Positions 1 to 7,627 of a stretch of 28,098 bases of DNA are shown piece after piece; the stretch's first letter is position 1; the number at the start of each line of letters is the position of its first letter. The notes beneath the pieces were generated by a model, which was given only the letters and a program-made list of their open reading frames with translations, did not search any database and had not been told where the DNA came from. Source of the DNA: an uncultured Spirochaetales bacterium (GTDB taxonomy: Bacteria > Spirochaetota > Spirochaetia > Sphaerochaetales > Sphaerochaetaceae). The position numbers and the translations under genes are program-made. Location: NCBI GenBank assembly GCA_945947045.1, contig CAMEXG010000008.1, positions 1 to 28,098 of the forward strand, in the 5' to 3' direction.

Positions 1-152
1 AGCTTTATGGAGGATACTTTATGTGGAGGGGAGAGAGAATGAGTGGAAAAGAGGGAGTGATAATGGAGGGCGTGAAGGCTCTTCTCCCTCTCCATCTCCA
101 TTGTATCCCTGAGGCGGAAGGAATCTGACTCGACACAAAATGATAAAGGAAA

Positions 153-158
153 TACCAT
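153..158 (+). promoter_or_regulatory. possible -10 element (TACCAT) for leaderless Lar-like gene
   Basis: TACCAT begins 12 nt before the ATG at 165. The only Shine-Dalgarno-like sequence (AAGGA, about 146-150) lies about 14 nt from the ATG, which is too far. It matches the TANNNT pattern seen at the same distance at four other genes here, but it is the weakest of the set and no -35 is evident. Confidence 0.25.
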
Positions 159-164
159 TAATTT

Positions 165-392
165 ATGGAAAATAGAGTAGAAGACATAGAGATTTATGAG
201 TGCCCTATATGTCAGGGGCCGGGAATATTGGAAGAAGAGAATGGATGGTGCTTCTATGTCATGTGTATGGACTGTGGCTGTCATACAGCAGAAAGCTCAT
301 ACAAGACTGAAGAAGATAGATATATAGCCGCATCTAAGGCCGCTGCACTTTGGAATAGAGGGAAAGTACTTCCCAGCACTCCAGGAGATTAA
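165..392 (+). CDS. Lar-family restriction alleviation-like zinc-ribbon protein
   Basis: A 75-aa protein with two cysteine knuckles, C13-x2-C16 and C34-x2-C37 (followed by G and C39), and a conserved A-x-x-x-WNR end (W63-N64-R65). This is the layout of the Lar restriction-alleviation family: a small treble-clef or zinc-ribbon fold ending in a tryptophan-asparagine motif. Lar of the Rac prophage relieves type I restriction in E. coli. Most family members are uncharacterised phage or plasmid genes, so that function is only an inference here. It is a single gene at the window's left edge, just upstream of a metabolic gene, which suggests a phage remnant or transferred cargo. No good Shine-Dalgarno precedes it. 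The region before it (1-164) holds no gene I can support. Confidence 0.7.
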   Translation: MENRVEDIEIYECPICQGPGILEEENGWCFYVMCMDCGCHTAESSYKTEEDRYIAASKAAALWNRGKVLPSTPGD

Positions 393-399
393 TTTTTCC

Positions 400-434
400 T
401 TGTGTCCTTAGAATTAATATACTAATATATTAGT
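400..434 (+). promoter_or_regulatory. uxuA promoter with palindromic operator
   Basis: TTGTGT (400-405), a 17-nt spacer and TAATAT (423-428) form a plausible sigma-70 promoter. The -10 lies inside a perfect 14-bp palindrome, ACTAATATATTAGT (421-434). GntR-type hexuronate regulators such as UxuR and ExuR bind AT-rich palindromes of about this length. A repressor bound here would cover the -10. The identity of the regulator is inference; no regulator gene lies next to it. Confidence 0.5.
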
Positions 435-454
435 TGTTATAAAGGAGAATATAT

Positions 455-1549
455 ATGCCGATGAAAATGGGATGGAGATGGTATGGTGAAGGCAACGACC
501 CGATAAGCCTCGCTGACATCAAGCAGATTCCTGGAGTGACAAGTATTGTTTGGGCACTTCATCACAAAATGCCTGGAGAAATCTGGGAAGAGGAAGAAAT
601 CAAAGAGGTAGTGGACCAGATTCATTCCTATGGCTTTGATGCTGAAGTCGTTGAATCTGTAAACGTTCATGACGATATTAAAATCGGTCTCGATACCAGA
701 GACGGTTTGATCGAGAATTACAAGACTTGTATCAGAAACCTTGGCAAGTACGGTGTAAAAGTCATCTGTTATAACTTCATGCCTGTTTTCGACTGGACAA
801 GAACTGATCTTTTCCATCCTGTAGGAGACGGCTCTACAGCTCTTTTCTATGAAAAAGACAAGATCAAAGACGACTATAAGTCCATGGCTGAGTATATTCT
901 GAACTTCACGGAGAAGTATAACATGACATTCCCTGGTTGGGAGCCGGAGAGAATGGCTAGGCTGGATGAGCTTTTCAAGGCTTATGCTCCCGTCACTAAA
1001 GATATGCTTTGGGAAAACCTCAAGTATTTCTTGGAAGGGGTACTTCCTGCTTTGGAGGAGACAGGCATAAAGATGGCTATACATATGGACGATCCACCAT
1101 GGGATATCTTCGGTCTCCCAAGACTTATGGTTGACGAAAAGGCCTGTGACAAGCTTTTGAAGATGGTTGATTCACCATATAACTGTCTTACTCTCTGTAC
1201 TGGCAGCTTGAATGCAAATCCAAACAACAACTGTGCTGAGATAGCACGAAAGCATCACGATAGAATTGCATTTGCACACATTAGAAATATTCATCACTTC
1301 CCTAATGGTGACTTCTCTGAAGCAGCTCACAGAGACTGCTGCGGCGAGACAGGTATCATTGATGTGTTGAGAGCCCTTCATGATTCAGGATGGGAGGGTT
1401 ATATCAGACCGGACCATGGAAGACAGCTTTGGGAAGAAGGCCCCGGAGTATGTAGACCAGGATACGGCAAGTATGACAGAGCTCTTGGCACCCAATATAT
1501 GCTTGGCGTCTGGGATCTCTTGGATAAACTTGATGGTGAAAAGAAATGA
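455..1549 (+). CDS. uxuA: mannonate dehydratase
   Basis: Converts D-mannonate to 2-keto-3-deoxygluconate in glucuronate catabolism, in the cytoplasm, using a divalent metal. The 364-aa product has the family's typical length and conserved blocks: the N-terminal WRWYG segment, CTGSLNANPNNNC near residues 249-261, AFAHIRNIHHF, and the late RPDHGRQLW block that supplies metal and substrate ligands. The ATG follows a strong AAAGGAG with about 8 nt spacing. It is preceded by a promoter with a palindromic operator and followed by a hairpin, so it is probably a single-gene transcript controlled by hexuronates. No uxuB, uxaC or kdgA lies in the window; they must be elsewhere if the pathway is complete. 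Confidence 0.95.
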   Translation: MPMKMGWRWYGEGNDPISLADIKQIPGVTSIVWALHHKMPGEIWEEEEIKEVVDQIHSYGFDAEVVESVNVHDDIKIGLDTRDGLIENYKTCIRNLGKYGVKVICYNFMPVFDWTRTDLFHPVGDGSTALFYEKDKIKDDYKSMAEYILNFTEKYNMTFPGWEPERMARLDELFKAYAPVTKDMLWENLKYFLEGVLPALEETGIKMAIHMDDPPWDIFGLPRLMVDEKACDKLLKMVDSPYNCLTLCTGSLNANPNNNCAEIARKHHDRIAFAHIRNIHHFPNGDFSEAAHRDCCGETGIIDVLRALHDSGWEGYIRPDHGRQLWEEGPGVCRPGYGKYDRALGTQYMLGVWDLLDKLDGEKK

Positions 1550-1555
1550 TTTGAC

Positions 1556-1581
1556 AGCCTCCCGAAAAAAAGGGAGGCTTT
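1556..1581 (+). terminator. hairpin after uxuA, also holding the yaaA RBS
   Basis: AGCCTCCC (1556-1563) pairs perfectly with GGGAGGCT (1572-1579) across an A-rich loop, followed by a very short T tract. It is an intrinsic terminator candidate with a poor U tail. The 3' arm contains GGAGG (1573-1577), the only ribosome binding site for yaaA at 1588. Confidence 0.6.
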
Positions 1582-1587
1582 AAAAAT

Positions 1588-2331
1588 ATGAAGATTATTA
1601 TTTCTCCTACGAAAAAAATGAAAATCGAGGAATATATTTCTCCTCTCTCAAGACCTCTTTTTCTTGAAAAGACAAAAGAGATTCTACATTATCTTAACTC
1701 TCTTTCCGATGAAGAGAAGGCGAAAGTTTGGGGCGTGAAGGGGAAATTATTGAAGGAGAACTTGGAGAGGTTAGAGGAAATAGATCTATCTGCCTTTGGT
1801 TCTCCTGCTCTCTTTTCTTACGACGGCATTCAGTTTACATATATGTCCCCATCCTCTTTCACTGACGATATGATCTCTTATGCAGAAGAAAACTTAAGGA
1901 TAATCAGCGGCTTCTATGGGCTCTTGAGACCGATGGATGGAATTGTTCCATACCGTTTGGAGATGGAAAGCAAGATCAATATAAATGGCAAAGGGGATTT
2001 GTATTCCTTTTGGGGGGACGATATAGCTCGGGAACTAGAGAAAGAAGAAAGTCTGGTTGTGAACTTGGCGTCAGAAGAGTACTCGAAAGCAGTAGTCCCC
2101 CATTTAAGAAAGGATGTCGATGTCATTTCCCCTGTATTTCTTGAGGAAGTAAAGGGCTCATTCGTCACTAAGGGCGTATACGCAAAAATGGCCAGGGGGG
2201 AGATGGTGAGATTTCTCGCAGAGAATAAAATCCTGGACAAGGAGGGCATGAAAGAGTTTTCTGTTCGCGGTTATAGATATAATGACGCTCTTTCCACCTC
2301 TATGAGAATGGCTTTTGTTAGAAAAGAGTAG
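1588..2331 (+). CDS. yaaA: YaaA-family (DUF328) peroxide stress protein
   Basis: A 247-aa YaaA/UPF0246 protein, close to the usual 245-260 aa. In E. coli YaaA lowers free intracellular iron under hydrogen peroxide stress and has been shown to bind DNA. Family hallmarks present are the start MKIIISPTKKM, the block GFYGLLRPMDGIVPYRLEM near residues 109-127, LYSFWGD, NLASEEYSK, the ARGEMVRF segment and the late GYRYN. The ATG at 1588 has GGAGG about 10 nt upstream, but that GGAGG sits in the 3' arm of the uxuA hairpin, so translation may depend on the hairpin opening. It is followed by a weak 5-bp hairpin with a T run. Start and family are clear; the peroxide role in this organism is inferred. 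Confidence 0.93.
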   Translation: MKIIISPTKKMKIEEYISPLSRPLFLEKTKEILHYLNSLSDEEKAKVWGVKGKLLKENLERLEEIDLSAFGSPALFSYDGIQFTYMSPSSFTDDMISYAEENLRIISGFYGLLRPMDGIVPYRLEMESKININGKGDLYSFWGDDIARELEKEESLVVNLASEEYSKAVVPHLRKDVDVISPVFLEEVKGSFVTKGVYAKMARGEMVRFLAENKILDKEGMKEFSVRGYRYNDALSTSMRMAFVRKE

Positions 2332-2350
2332 AGGTTAATTCCTCTTTTTC
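2330..2350 (+). terminator. weak intrinsic terminator after yaaA
   Basis: AGAGG (2330-2334) pairs with CCTCT (2341-2345) around a TTAATT loop, and T-rich sequence follows. The stem is only 5 bp and overlaps the yaaA stop codon. Confidence 0.35.
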
Positions 2351-2351
2351 T

Positions 2352-2357
2352 TAGAAT
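2352..2357 (+). promoter_or_regulatory. -10 element (TAGAAT) placed for leaderless transcription
   Basis: TAGAAT begins 12 nt before the ATG at 2364, with six bases between hexamer and start codon and no Shine-Dalgarno. A transcript starting 6-7 nt after the hexamer would begin at the ATG itself. No convincing -35 is visible. Confidence 0.4.
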
Positions 2358-2363
2358 TGTAAT

Positions 2364-3575
2364 ATGAAGAGTGTTTTCACTTTAGGTAAGAAAAAAGAAG
2401 GGTTGAAGCCTGTTGAAAAAGCTAAGGCTGAAGAGATAGTGGGTTCTTTGACAAAAAAAGTCGAAGCCAACTATTCTTTGGAGGAAGTAGATAAAGCGGA
2501 AAAAGAAGCTGAAAAATATAGAGACAAAAAGCAGCTCGCTGCAATATGGTCCAAGATTCAAGTATTGTTTATTATTGCCGGACATCCAAGCATCTGGGGG
2601 CCTGGGGTGGCAGTTCCCGCATGTGTAGCCGTCTTATATCTGGTGCTGCCTATTGACGCCGTTCCCGACGTCATCCCTTTGGCGGGACTGATAGATGATA
2701 TCTTTGTAATAACGACTCTCGTGGGAGTTTTGGTAAAGAAGATTTCTTCTTACACAAAGGAAAAGATTTCTCTGTTGAGAAAAGAAGTCCCGGAAGAACT
2801 CTTAAATACATTTGACGAGATGTTTGGTTATGCAAAAGAGTATGAAGAGAAAGAAGACGAGGAGAAGGAAGAGTTTTCAATTATCTCGGGACTTGGAAAG
2901 GCTAAAGATACAATCGATGATTTCCGTCTTGATTTGGAGAAAAAAGCTGAGATTAATCCTGAGTTAAAAAAAAGAAGATTATTCAAGACCCTCGATAAAG
3001 TATCTGAATTTGCGTCCTCCATCCCTTCGAAGGCGTCCCATATGGCTTCGGAGGCATTGAAGGCGGCACTCTCCCTGATAATTCTGAAAAAAGAGATAAA
3101 GAGTCTGATTTCTTTTTCTCTCTTTGCCCTTTCCCTTCTATTCCTCTATCTTTCCACTTCTTTGGGTACTTTTACCTTAGTATTGTCTTCATTCTTTATG
3201 ATTCTCTCTTATTCCTTCCTCCTCCACTCCATAATAAAGGCAGTGCCAAGAGTCATTGCTTTTTTTGAGGGGCTTTTCAAAGGAGGATTGGAAGACGGTA
3301 TATGTTCTTTCATCCTCAAAGAGTGCTCTTATACTCCAAGTGGAAAAGAAATACTCATAAAGTACGGAATAAGAGAGTTAAAGAGGAATAAGGAGGCTGT
3401 AAAAGAGATGCTTTACTCTTTTAGAAAGCAACTCTTGTTTTTCATCCTCCATATAGCCCTCATTACCCTCGCTTTCTTCCTCTTGAAGAAGATATCTCTT
3501 ATAGCTATTGGGGAGACATCTTCTTTAAAGATAATATTTGCACCTATCTTTAAGTTATTTGGCTATGGTTCGTGA
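2364..3575 (+). CDS. YkvA/DUF1232-domain membrane protein
   Basis: A 403-aa protein. After a charged, helical N-terminus (1-60) comes a DUF1232/YkvA domain (about 62-127) with its signature LYLVLPIDAVPDVIPLAGLI and the following DD. A charged middle region (135-210) and three further hydrophobic segments (about 247-265, 269-292 and 356-375) follow. It is therefore an integral membrane protein, much longer than stand-alone YkvA proteins of about 100-140 aa. The domain's molecular function is unknown. It is first in an apparent three-gene unit with the 3598 and 5121 genes (22-bp gap, then a 4-bp overlap), suggesting a joint envelope-linked role. The start has no Shine-Dalgarno but a TAGAAT 12 nt upstream. 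Domain call is firm; function is unknown. Confidence 0.8.
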   Translation: MKSVFTLGKKKEGLKPVEKAKAEEIVGSLTKKVEANYSLEEVDKAEKEAEKYRDKKQLAAIWSKIQVLFIIAGHPSIWGPGVAVPACVAVLYLVLPIDAVPDVIPLAGLIDDIFVITTLVGVLVKKISSYTKEKISLLRKEVPEELLNTFDEMFGYAKEYEEKEDEEKEEFSIISGLGKAKDTIDDFRLDLEKKAEINPELKKRRLFKTLDKVSEFASSIPSKASHMASEALKAALSLIILKKEIKSLISFSLFALSLLFLYLSTSLGTFTLVLSSFFMILSYSFLLHSIIKAVPRVIAFFEGLFKGGLEDGICSFILKECSYTPSGKEILIKYGIRELKRNKEAVKEMLYSFRKQLLFFILHIALITLAFFLLKKISLIAIGETSSLKIIFAPIFKLFGYGS

Positions 3576-3586
3576 ATAAATGGGGG

Positions 3587-3592
3587 TAGAAT
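3587..3592 (+). promoter_or_regulatory. -10 element (TAGAAT) placed for leaderless transcription
   Basis: TAGAAT begins 11 nt before the ATG at 3598. The GGGGG just upstream (3582-3586) is a poor and distant Shine-Dalgarno. This would be an internal promoter in the three-gene unit. No clear -35. Confidence 0.35.
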
Positions 3593-3597
3593 AGGTC

Positions 3598-5124
3598 ATG
3601 GACAGTGTAATCGTATCTAGTATTTCTCTAAGTGAAGCTTTAAAAGAATATAAGTCGGATCCAAGAAAAAATTGGTTCGGCTTCTTGTGTGACGTACCCT
3701 CTGACGGTAGGAAAGAAAACTATTTGAAGCTTCTTTTGTCGGATACACTTGAAGCCGCCCATGACGGAGCATTTATTTCTCAGGATTTGGAGGCTTTTTT
3801 ATCTTCTCCTCCTTCCTCCTTGGAGGAGCTGGAAAAAGTTGGAAATGCTTTGAAGACTGTGTCTGAGAGCCCCTTCTTCCATCCTTCTCTCCTCTCACTT
3901 TCATCTTTGGATAGTTTTATAAGGGAGATGGGAGCATATGAGAAAGAAGCTAAAAAAGAAAAAAGAAGGATTTCTATTATTCTATCCTCCTATACAGAGA
4001 GTGTATTCTCTCTTTCTAAAAAATCATTGGTTCATGTAATAAACGGCTCAAATTCAAAAGAGTATAAGAGAGTCAAAAACATCTATAATATGGCAAAGAA
4101 AGGGGAGAAAAGGCTTAATCACAGCGACGTGGTCTTCCTTTCGAAAAGATTACTCTCCATTAAGATAGATGCAGAAGAAATAAAGAAGAAAGAAAGAGAG
4201 TTTTCCTTTACTTCTCCTCTATTTGACGGCATCGATACAGATTGGGATAAATATGCCTCCTCTCTCAAAGAATATAGATCTGCAATAAAAGTGACAGGAG
4301 ACATAATGACGGATGACTGTACGTCTCTCAGGAGAGTAATGAGACGAATAGAGGATCTGTTTCATCGCTATAAAGACAGCCTTGATAAAATAAGAGAAAT
4401 GTTTTCGTCACCCTTTCTCTCTCTTCCATATGCTCTCTTAGAGGCAAAAGCCTCAAATGCACTCTCTTCTTATTCTCTTTTACCCCTTTGGGTGAAATAT
4501 AGAGAGGTTTTTAACGAAAATGAAGATGAACTGGAGGAGTTCTTCTCACCAAAAGAGAAAGAAAAGATATTAGATAAAGAAAAGCTGGAAGAAGTAGTAG
4601 TGGAAGATAAAGAAGAAGTAGTTTTTCCTTTCTATCCGAATTATGACATTGAGAAAAGAGCAAATGAACTAGGTGTAGATTCCCCGTCATCCCCTCTTTT
4701 TTCTTCGCTGTTATCTGATCTAGTAGATGATCTCTCTCCTATTTATGAGCGTGATGCTCTTCGTTACTTTTATTCACTTTTCGGGGAGGAAGGAAAGAAT
4801 AAAGCTCTTGATGGAAAGGGCGTAGTGTATGAAGAGAGAAATGGATTTTGGTACAAAAAGGAGGGTGAGATAAAGTTCAGGGAAAGTAGTAGTCGCCGTG
4901 ATTTTTCTCATATAGCTCCTGAAGAGCTGTCGGATGGCATGCTTACCATTCTTTCCCACTACAAAGAGATGACGAAAGAGGCGCTATATAATGCTTTGGG
5001 TGCGAAGTGCGGTATGAAGAGCGTCTTATCTGTGAGATATAGAGAGCTGGACAAAGTGTTGTTCTCGTCTTTAAGAATCCAAGTAGATGGAGATTTTATA
5101 AGATATCTGGAGGAAAAAGAATGA
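3598..5124 (+). CDS. hypothetical protein, 508 aa
   Basis: I do not recognise this protein. It is soluble-looking: no signal peptide, no membrane segment, and rich in E, K and S with long predicted helices. A strongly acidic stretch lies around residues 300-345. The last 65 or so residues (from about 440, through TKEALYNALGAKCGMKS to the end) look like a small helix-turn-helix or winged-helix module and faintly recall the C-terminal DUF3320 domain of some helicase-like proteins; that resemblance is weak. It sits between a YkvA-domain membrane protein and a lipoprotein whose start overlaps its stop (ATGA at 5121-5124), so the three are probably made together. Reading frame, codon use and coupling support a real gene; the role is open. 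Confidence 0.75.
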   Translation: MDSVIVSSISLSEALKEYKSDPRKNWFGFLCDVPSDGRKENYLKLLLSDTLEAAHDGAFISQDLEAFLSSPPSSLEELEKVGNALKTVSESPFFHPSLLSLSSLDSFIREMGAYEKEAKKEKRRISIILSSYTESVFSLSKKSLVHVINGSNSKEYKRVKNIYNMAKKGEKRLNHSDVVFLSKRLLSIKIDAEEIKKKEREFSFTSPLFDGIDTDWDKYASSLKEYRSAIKVTGDIMTDDCTSLRRVMRRIEDLFHRYKDSLDKIREMFSSPFLSLPYALLEAKASNALSSYSLLPLWVKYREVFNENEDELEEFFSPKEKEKILDKEKLEEVVVEDKEEVVFPFYPNYDIEKRANELGVDSPSSPLFSSLLSDLVDDLSPIYERDALRYFYSLFGEEGKNKALDGKGVVYEERNGFWYKKEGEIKFRESSSRRDFSHIAPEELSDGMLTILSHYKEMTKEALYNALGAKCGMKSVLSVRYRELDKVLFSSLRIQVDGDFIRYLEEKE

Positions 5125-5648
5125 AGAAGTTTTTTCTAATCCTATTTTCGATTCTTCTCTTGTTTTCCTGTGCAACGGGAAAAGAATTGGAGAGAGTTGA
5201 GACGATAGTCGAGAAGGTTGAAGAGAAAGATGTCATAGAAGAAGTAGAGACGGAATCAGTTCCTTTTACCTCCATAGAGGAAGAGGAGGAAGAGGAACTT
5301 GATCTCTCTTCTTTACCTGTTTTGTTTGATGACGGCGAATTTATCGACATAAAAGATGAAAGTGCAGCAATCCAAAAAGAAGAGAAAGCGTCAGAAACTC
5401 CGATAGTTGTGGAGAAAGAGACTATAGAAATAGAACATAAGGAAGAGGATGAGAAAGACAAGAACCCGGCTGTCTATATTCTTCTTGCCTTCTTCGTTAT
5501 TTTGGCATCAATAATTCTTCTTGTCTTTTTCTCCGGAAGAAAAAAGAGGGAGGGAGAGAAGGAAGAAGCTCCGATTTGGGAAGAAAAAGAAGAGTATTCT
5601 TCTATTCTGGAGATACTGGCGGAAGAGAAAAGTGAAGAAAATATGTAA
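5121..5648 (+). CDS. acidic lipoprotein with second membrane segment
   Basis: A 175-aa protein. Residues 1-17 form a lipoprotein signal peptide with lipobox LFSC (acylated C17). A very acidic, E/V-rich region (about 22-115) includes an uninterrupted run of glutamates near residue 53. A clear transmembrane helix (about 116-138) is followed by a basic GRKKR stop-transfer and a charged cytoplasmic tail. An acylated N-terminus plus a transmembrane helix would tether the acidic segment at both ends in the periplasm. It is translationally coupled to the 3598 gene (ATGA overlap) and closes the operon. I recognise no family. An alternative is that the N-terminus is a plain signal peptide. Confidence 0.75.
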   Translation: MKKFFLILFSILLLFSCATGKELERVETIVEKVEEKDVIEEVETESVPFTSIEEEEEEELDLSSLPVLFDDGEFIDIKDESAAIQKEEKASETPIVVEKETIEIEHKEEDEKDKNPAVYILLAFFVILASIILLVFFSGRKKREGEKEEAPIWEEKEEYSSILEILAEEKSEENM

Positions 5649-5677
5649 TTTTTAAAATTATTTAAAAAAATCCTCTC

Positions 5678-5697
5678 AAGGGTATTGCCCTTTTATT
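5678..5697 (+). terminator. short terminator after lipoprotein operon
   Basis: AAGGG (5678-5682) pairs with CCCTT (5688-5692) with loop TATTG, followed by TTATTT. It has a short stem and lies 30 nt after the stop codon of the lipoprotein gene. Confidence 0.4.
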
Positions 5698-5714
5698 TCC
5701 TTTAATGTAAGGTA

Positions 5715-5818
5715 CTCAAGGTTTAGAAACCAGTTATTCAGACCCGAAAGGGCATGCGATATATTTTTTCATAATGTTTTCTTCCAGAAGCCCGAGCGTT
5801 GCTCGGGTTTTCTCTTTA
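5715..5818 (+). ncRNA. candidate small RNA in the pckA upstream gap
   Basis: The 309-bp gap 5649-5957 has no ORF I can support but carries a second, strong terminator (5791-5817) in addition to the one closing the lipoprotein operon. Between them lie two small hairpins: GGTTTAGAAACC near 5720-5731, and CCC-GAAA-GGG near 5743-5752 with a GNRA-type tetraloop. A separate short transcript of about 100 nt ending at the strong terminator would explain this. No known RNA family is recognised and the 5' end is a guess. A weak TTGCCC/TAAGGT promoter (5685-5713) is the only candidate. Confidence 0.3.
5791..5817 (+). terminator. strong intrinsic terminator
   Basis: CCCGAGC (5791-5797), loop GTT, GCTCGGG (5801-5807), then TTTTCTCTTT. 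A perfect 7-bp GC-rich stem with a good U tract. Confidence 0.8.
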
Positions 5819-5894
5819 CTCTAATAGAAATTGCATTAATTTATTTCTCTACCTAGTGATGTTTTCTTTGAAATTGGTTATATTCTACACAGAA

Positions 5895-5925
5895 AGGAAT
5901 CTCATGCGCGGAAAAGGAGATTTCT
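5895..5925 (+). promoter_or_regulatory. hairpin in the pckA leader
   Basis: AGGAATCTC (5895-5903) pairs with GAGATTTCT (5917-5925), nine pairs with one G-U, enclosing a 13-nt loop. It lies about 30 nt before the pckA start and has no U tract, so it may affect stability or translation rather than termination. Confidence 0.3.
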
Positions 5926-5957
5926 CATAGTTGAAATATTGAATAAGGAGAATTGAT

Positions 5958-7559
5958 ATGGCTATCGATTTGAAAGCTTATGGTATCACAGGTACCACTG
6001 AAATCGTCCACAACCCTTCCTATGAGGAGTTGTTTGCAGAAGAGACAAAGCCAGGTCTTGAAGGATTTGACAAGGGTCAGGTCACAGAACTTGGTGCTGT
6101 CAACGTCATGACTGGTGTTTATACCGGACGTTCTCCAAAAGACAAGTTTATTGTCATGGACGAGAATTCAAAGGACACAGTCTGGTGGACAAGTGATGCA
6201 TACAAGAATGACAACCATCCAGCTAGCAAAGAGACTTGGGAGGCTGTCAAGAAGATCGCTATCGATGAACTCTCAAATAAGAAACTCTATGTTGTCGATG
6301 CATTCTGCGGTGCAAACAAAGATACAAGAATGGCTATCCGCTTCATCGTTGAAGTCGCTTGGCAGGCTCACTTTGTAAAGAACATGTTCATTCAGCCTTC
6401 TGAAGAAGAACTCAAGGACTTTAAGCCAGACTTCGTTGTTTACAATGCATCTAAGGCTAAGGTTGAGAACTATAAGGAACTTGGACTTAACTCAGAGACA
6501 GCAGTTGTATTCAACATCACATCCCGCGAGCAGGTAATCATCAACACATGGTACGGTGGTGAAATGAAGAAGGGTATGTTCTCAATGATGAACTACTACC
6601 TCCCACTCAAGGGTATTGCAAGCATGCACTGCTCTGCAAACACAGATATGAACGGCGAGAACACAGCTATCTTCTTCGGTCTCTCAGGTACAGGTAAGAC
6701 AACTCTTTCTACAGATCCAAAGAGACTCCTCATCGGAGATGACGAGCATGGTTGGGATGACAATGGTGTCTTCAACTTCGAAGGCGGATGCTATGCAAAG
6801 GTCATCAACCTTGACAAGGAATCTGAACCAGACATCTACAACGCAATCAAGAGAAACGCTCTTCTTGAGAACGTAACAGTTGATGAGAACGGTAAGATCG
6901 ACTTCGCTGACAAGTCAGTTACAGAGAACACACGTGTCTCTTATCCAATCAACCACATCGAAAAGATTGTAAGACCAGTTTCTGCAGCTCCTGCAGCAAA
7001 GAACGTCATCTTCCTCAGTGCAGATGCATTCGGAGTTCTTCCTCCAGTTTCCATCCTTACACCAGAGCAGACAAAGTACTACTTCCTCTCTGGCTTCACA
7101 GCTAAGCTTGCCGGTACAGAGCGTGGTATCACAGAACCAACACCGACATTCTCAGCTTGCTTCGGTCAGGCATTCCTCGAACTTCCTCCAACAAAGTATG
7201 GTGAAGAACTTGTCAAGAAGATGGAGAAGTCCGGTGCAAAGGCTTACCTTGTCAACACAGGTTGGAACGGAACAGGAAAGAGAATCTCCATCAAGGATAC
7301 AAGAGGCATCATCGATGCAATCCTCAATGGTGACATCCTCTCTGCTCCTACAAAGAAGATTCCATACTTCAACTTCGAAGTTCCTACAGAGCTCAATGGC
7401 GTCGACACAGGTATCCTCGATCCAAGAGATACATATGCAAACGTTGAAGATTGGGAAGTCAAGGCAAAGGATCTCGCTGGAAGATTCATCAAGAACTTCT
7501 CAAAGTACACAAATACAGAAGAAGGAAAGGCACTTGTTGCAGCAGGTCCTCAGCTCTGA
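5958..7559 (+). CDS. pckA: phosphoenolpyruvate carboxykinase (ATP)
   Basis: Interconverts oxaloacetate + ATP and PEP + CO2 + ADP. In fermentative gut bacteria it often runs in the carboxylating, ATP-forming direction towards succinate. The 533-aa product has the family length of about 530-540 aa. Visible motifs are YTGRSPKDKF (substrate-binding arginine), the P-loop GLSGTGKT at residues 241-248, the metal-binding IGDDEHGW soon after, FEGGCYAK, and the adenine-binding segment around NTGWNGTG. The ATG has AAGGAG about 8 nt upstream. Codon choice is visibly more biased than in its neighbours (regular CTC, ATC, AAG, CCA), as expected of a highly expressed gene. It is monocistronic: its own leader with a hairpin, and a strong terminator behind it. 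Confidence 0.98.
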   Translation: MAIDLKAYGITGTTEIVHNPSYEELFAEETKPGLEGFDKGQVTELGAVNVMTGVYTGRSPKDKFIVMDENSKDTVWWTSDAYKNDNHPASKETWEAVKKIAIDELSNKKLYVVDAFCGANKDTRMAIRFIVEVAWQAHFVKNMFIQPSEEELKDFKPDFVVYNASKAKVENYKELGLNSETAVVFNITSREQVIINTWYGGEMKKGMFSMMNYYLPLKGIASMHCSANTDMNGENTAIFFGLSGTGKTTLSTDPKRLLIGDDEHGWDDNGVFNFEGGCYAKVINLDKESEPDIYNAIKRNALLENVTVDENGKIDFADKSVTENTRVSYPINHIEKIVRPVSAAPAAKNVIFLSADAFGVLPPVSILTPEQTKYYFLSGFTAKLAGTERGITEPTPTFSACFGQAFLELPPTKYGEELVKKMEKSGAKAYLVNTGWNGTGKRISIKDTRGIIDAILNGDILSAPTKKIPYFNFEVPTELNGVDTGILDPRDTYANVEDWEVKAKDLAGRFIKNFSKYTNTEEGKALVAAGPQL

Positions 7560-7580
7560 TTTGTCATCAATTACTAAAGT

Positions 7581-7610
7581 GGGGTGTGCGATAGGGCATG
7601 CCCCCTTTTT
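7581..7610 (+). terminator. intrinsic terminator of pckA
   Basis: GGGGTGTGC (7581-7589) pairs with GCATGCCCC (7596-7604) with two G-U pairs and a 6-nt loop, then CTTTTT. Confidence 0.8.
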
Positions 7611-7627
7611 CGTATAATTGGTCTAAA

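Noticed and set aside
3..128. Reading frame open from the window start to a stop at 126-128 (tail MWRGERMSGKEGV..., about 41 codons)
   Set aside because: It could be the end of an upstream gene, but there is no recognisable motif and too little sequence to support it.
437..1084. 215-aa minus-strand ORF opposite uxuA
   Set aside because: Antisense shadow of a clearly coding, family-matching gene; no RBS and no recognisable domain.
7018..7617. 199-aa plus-strand ORF inside pckA in another frame
   Set aside because: Low-complexity S/Q-rich translation caused by pckA's strong codon bias; not a gene.
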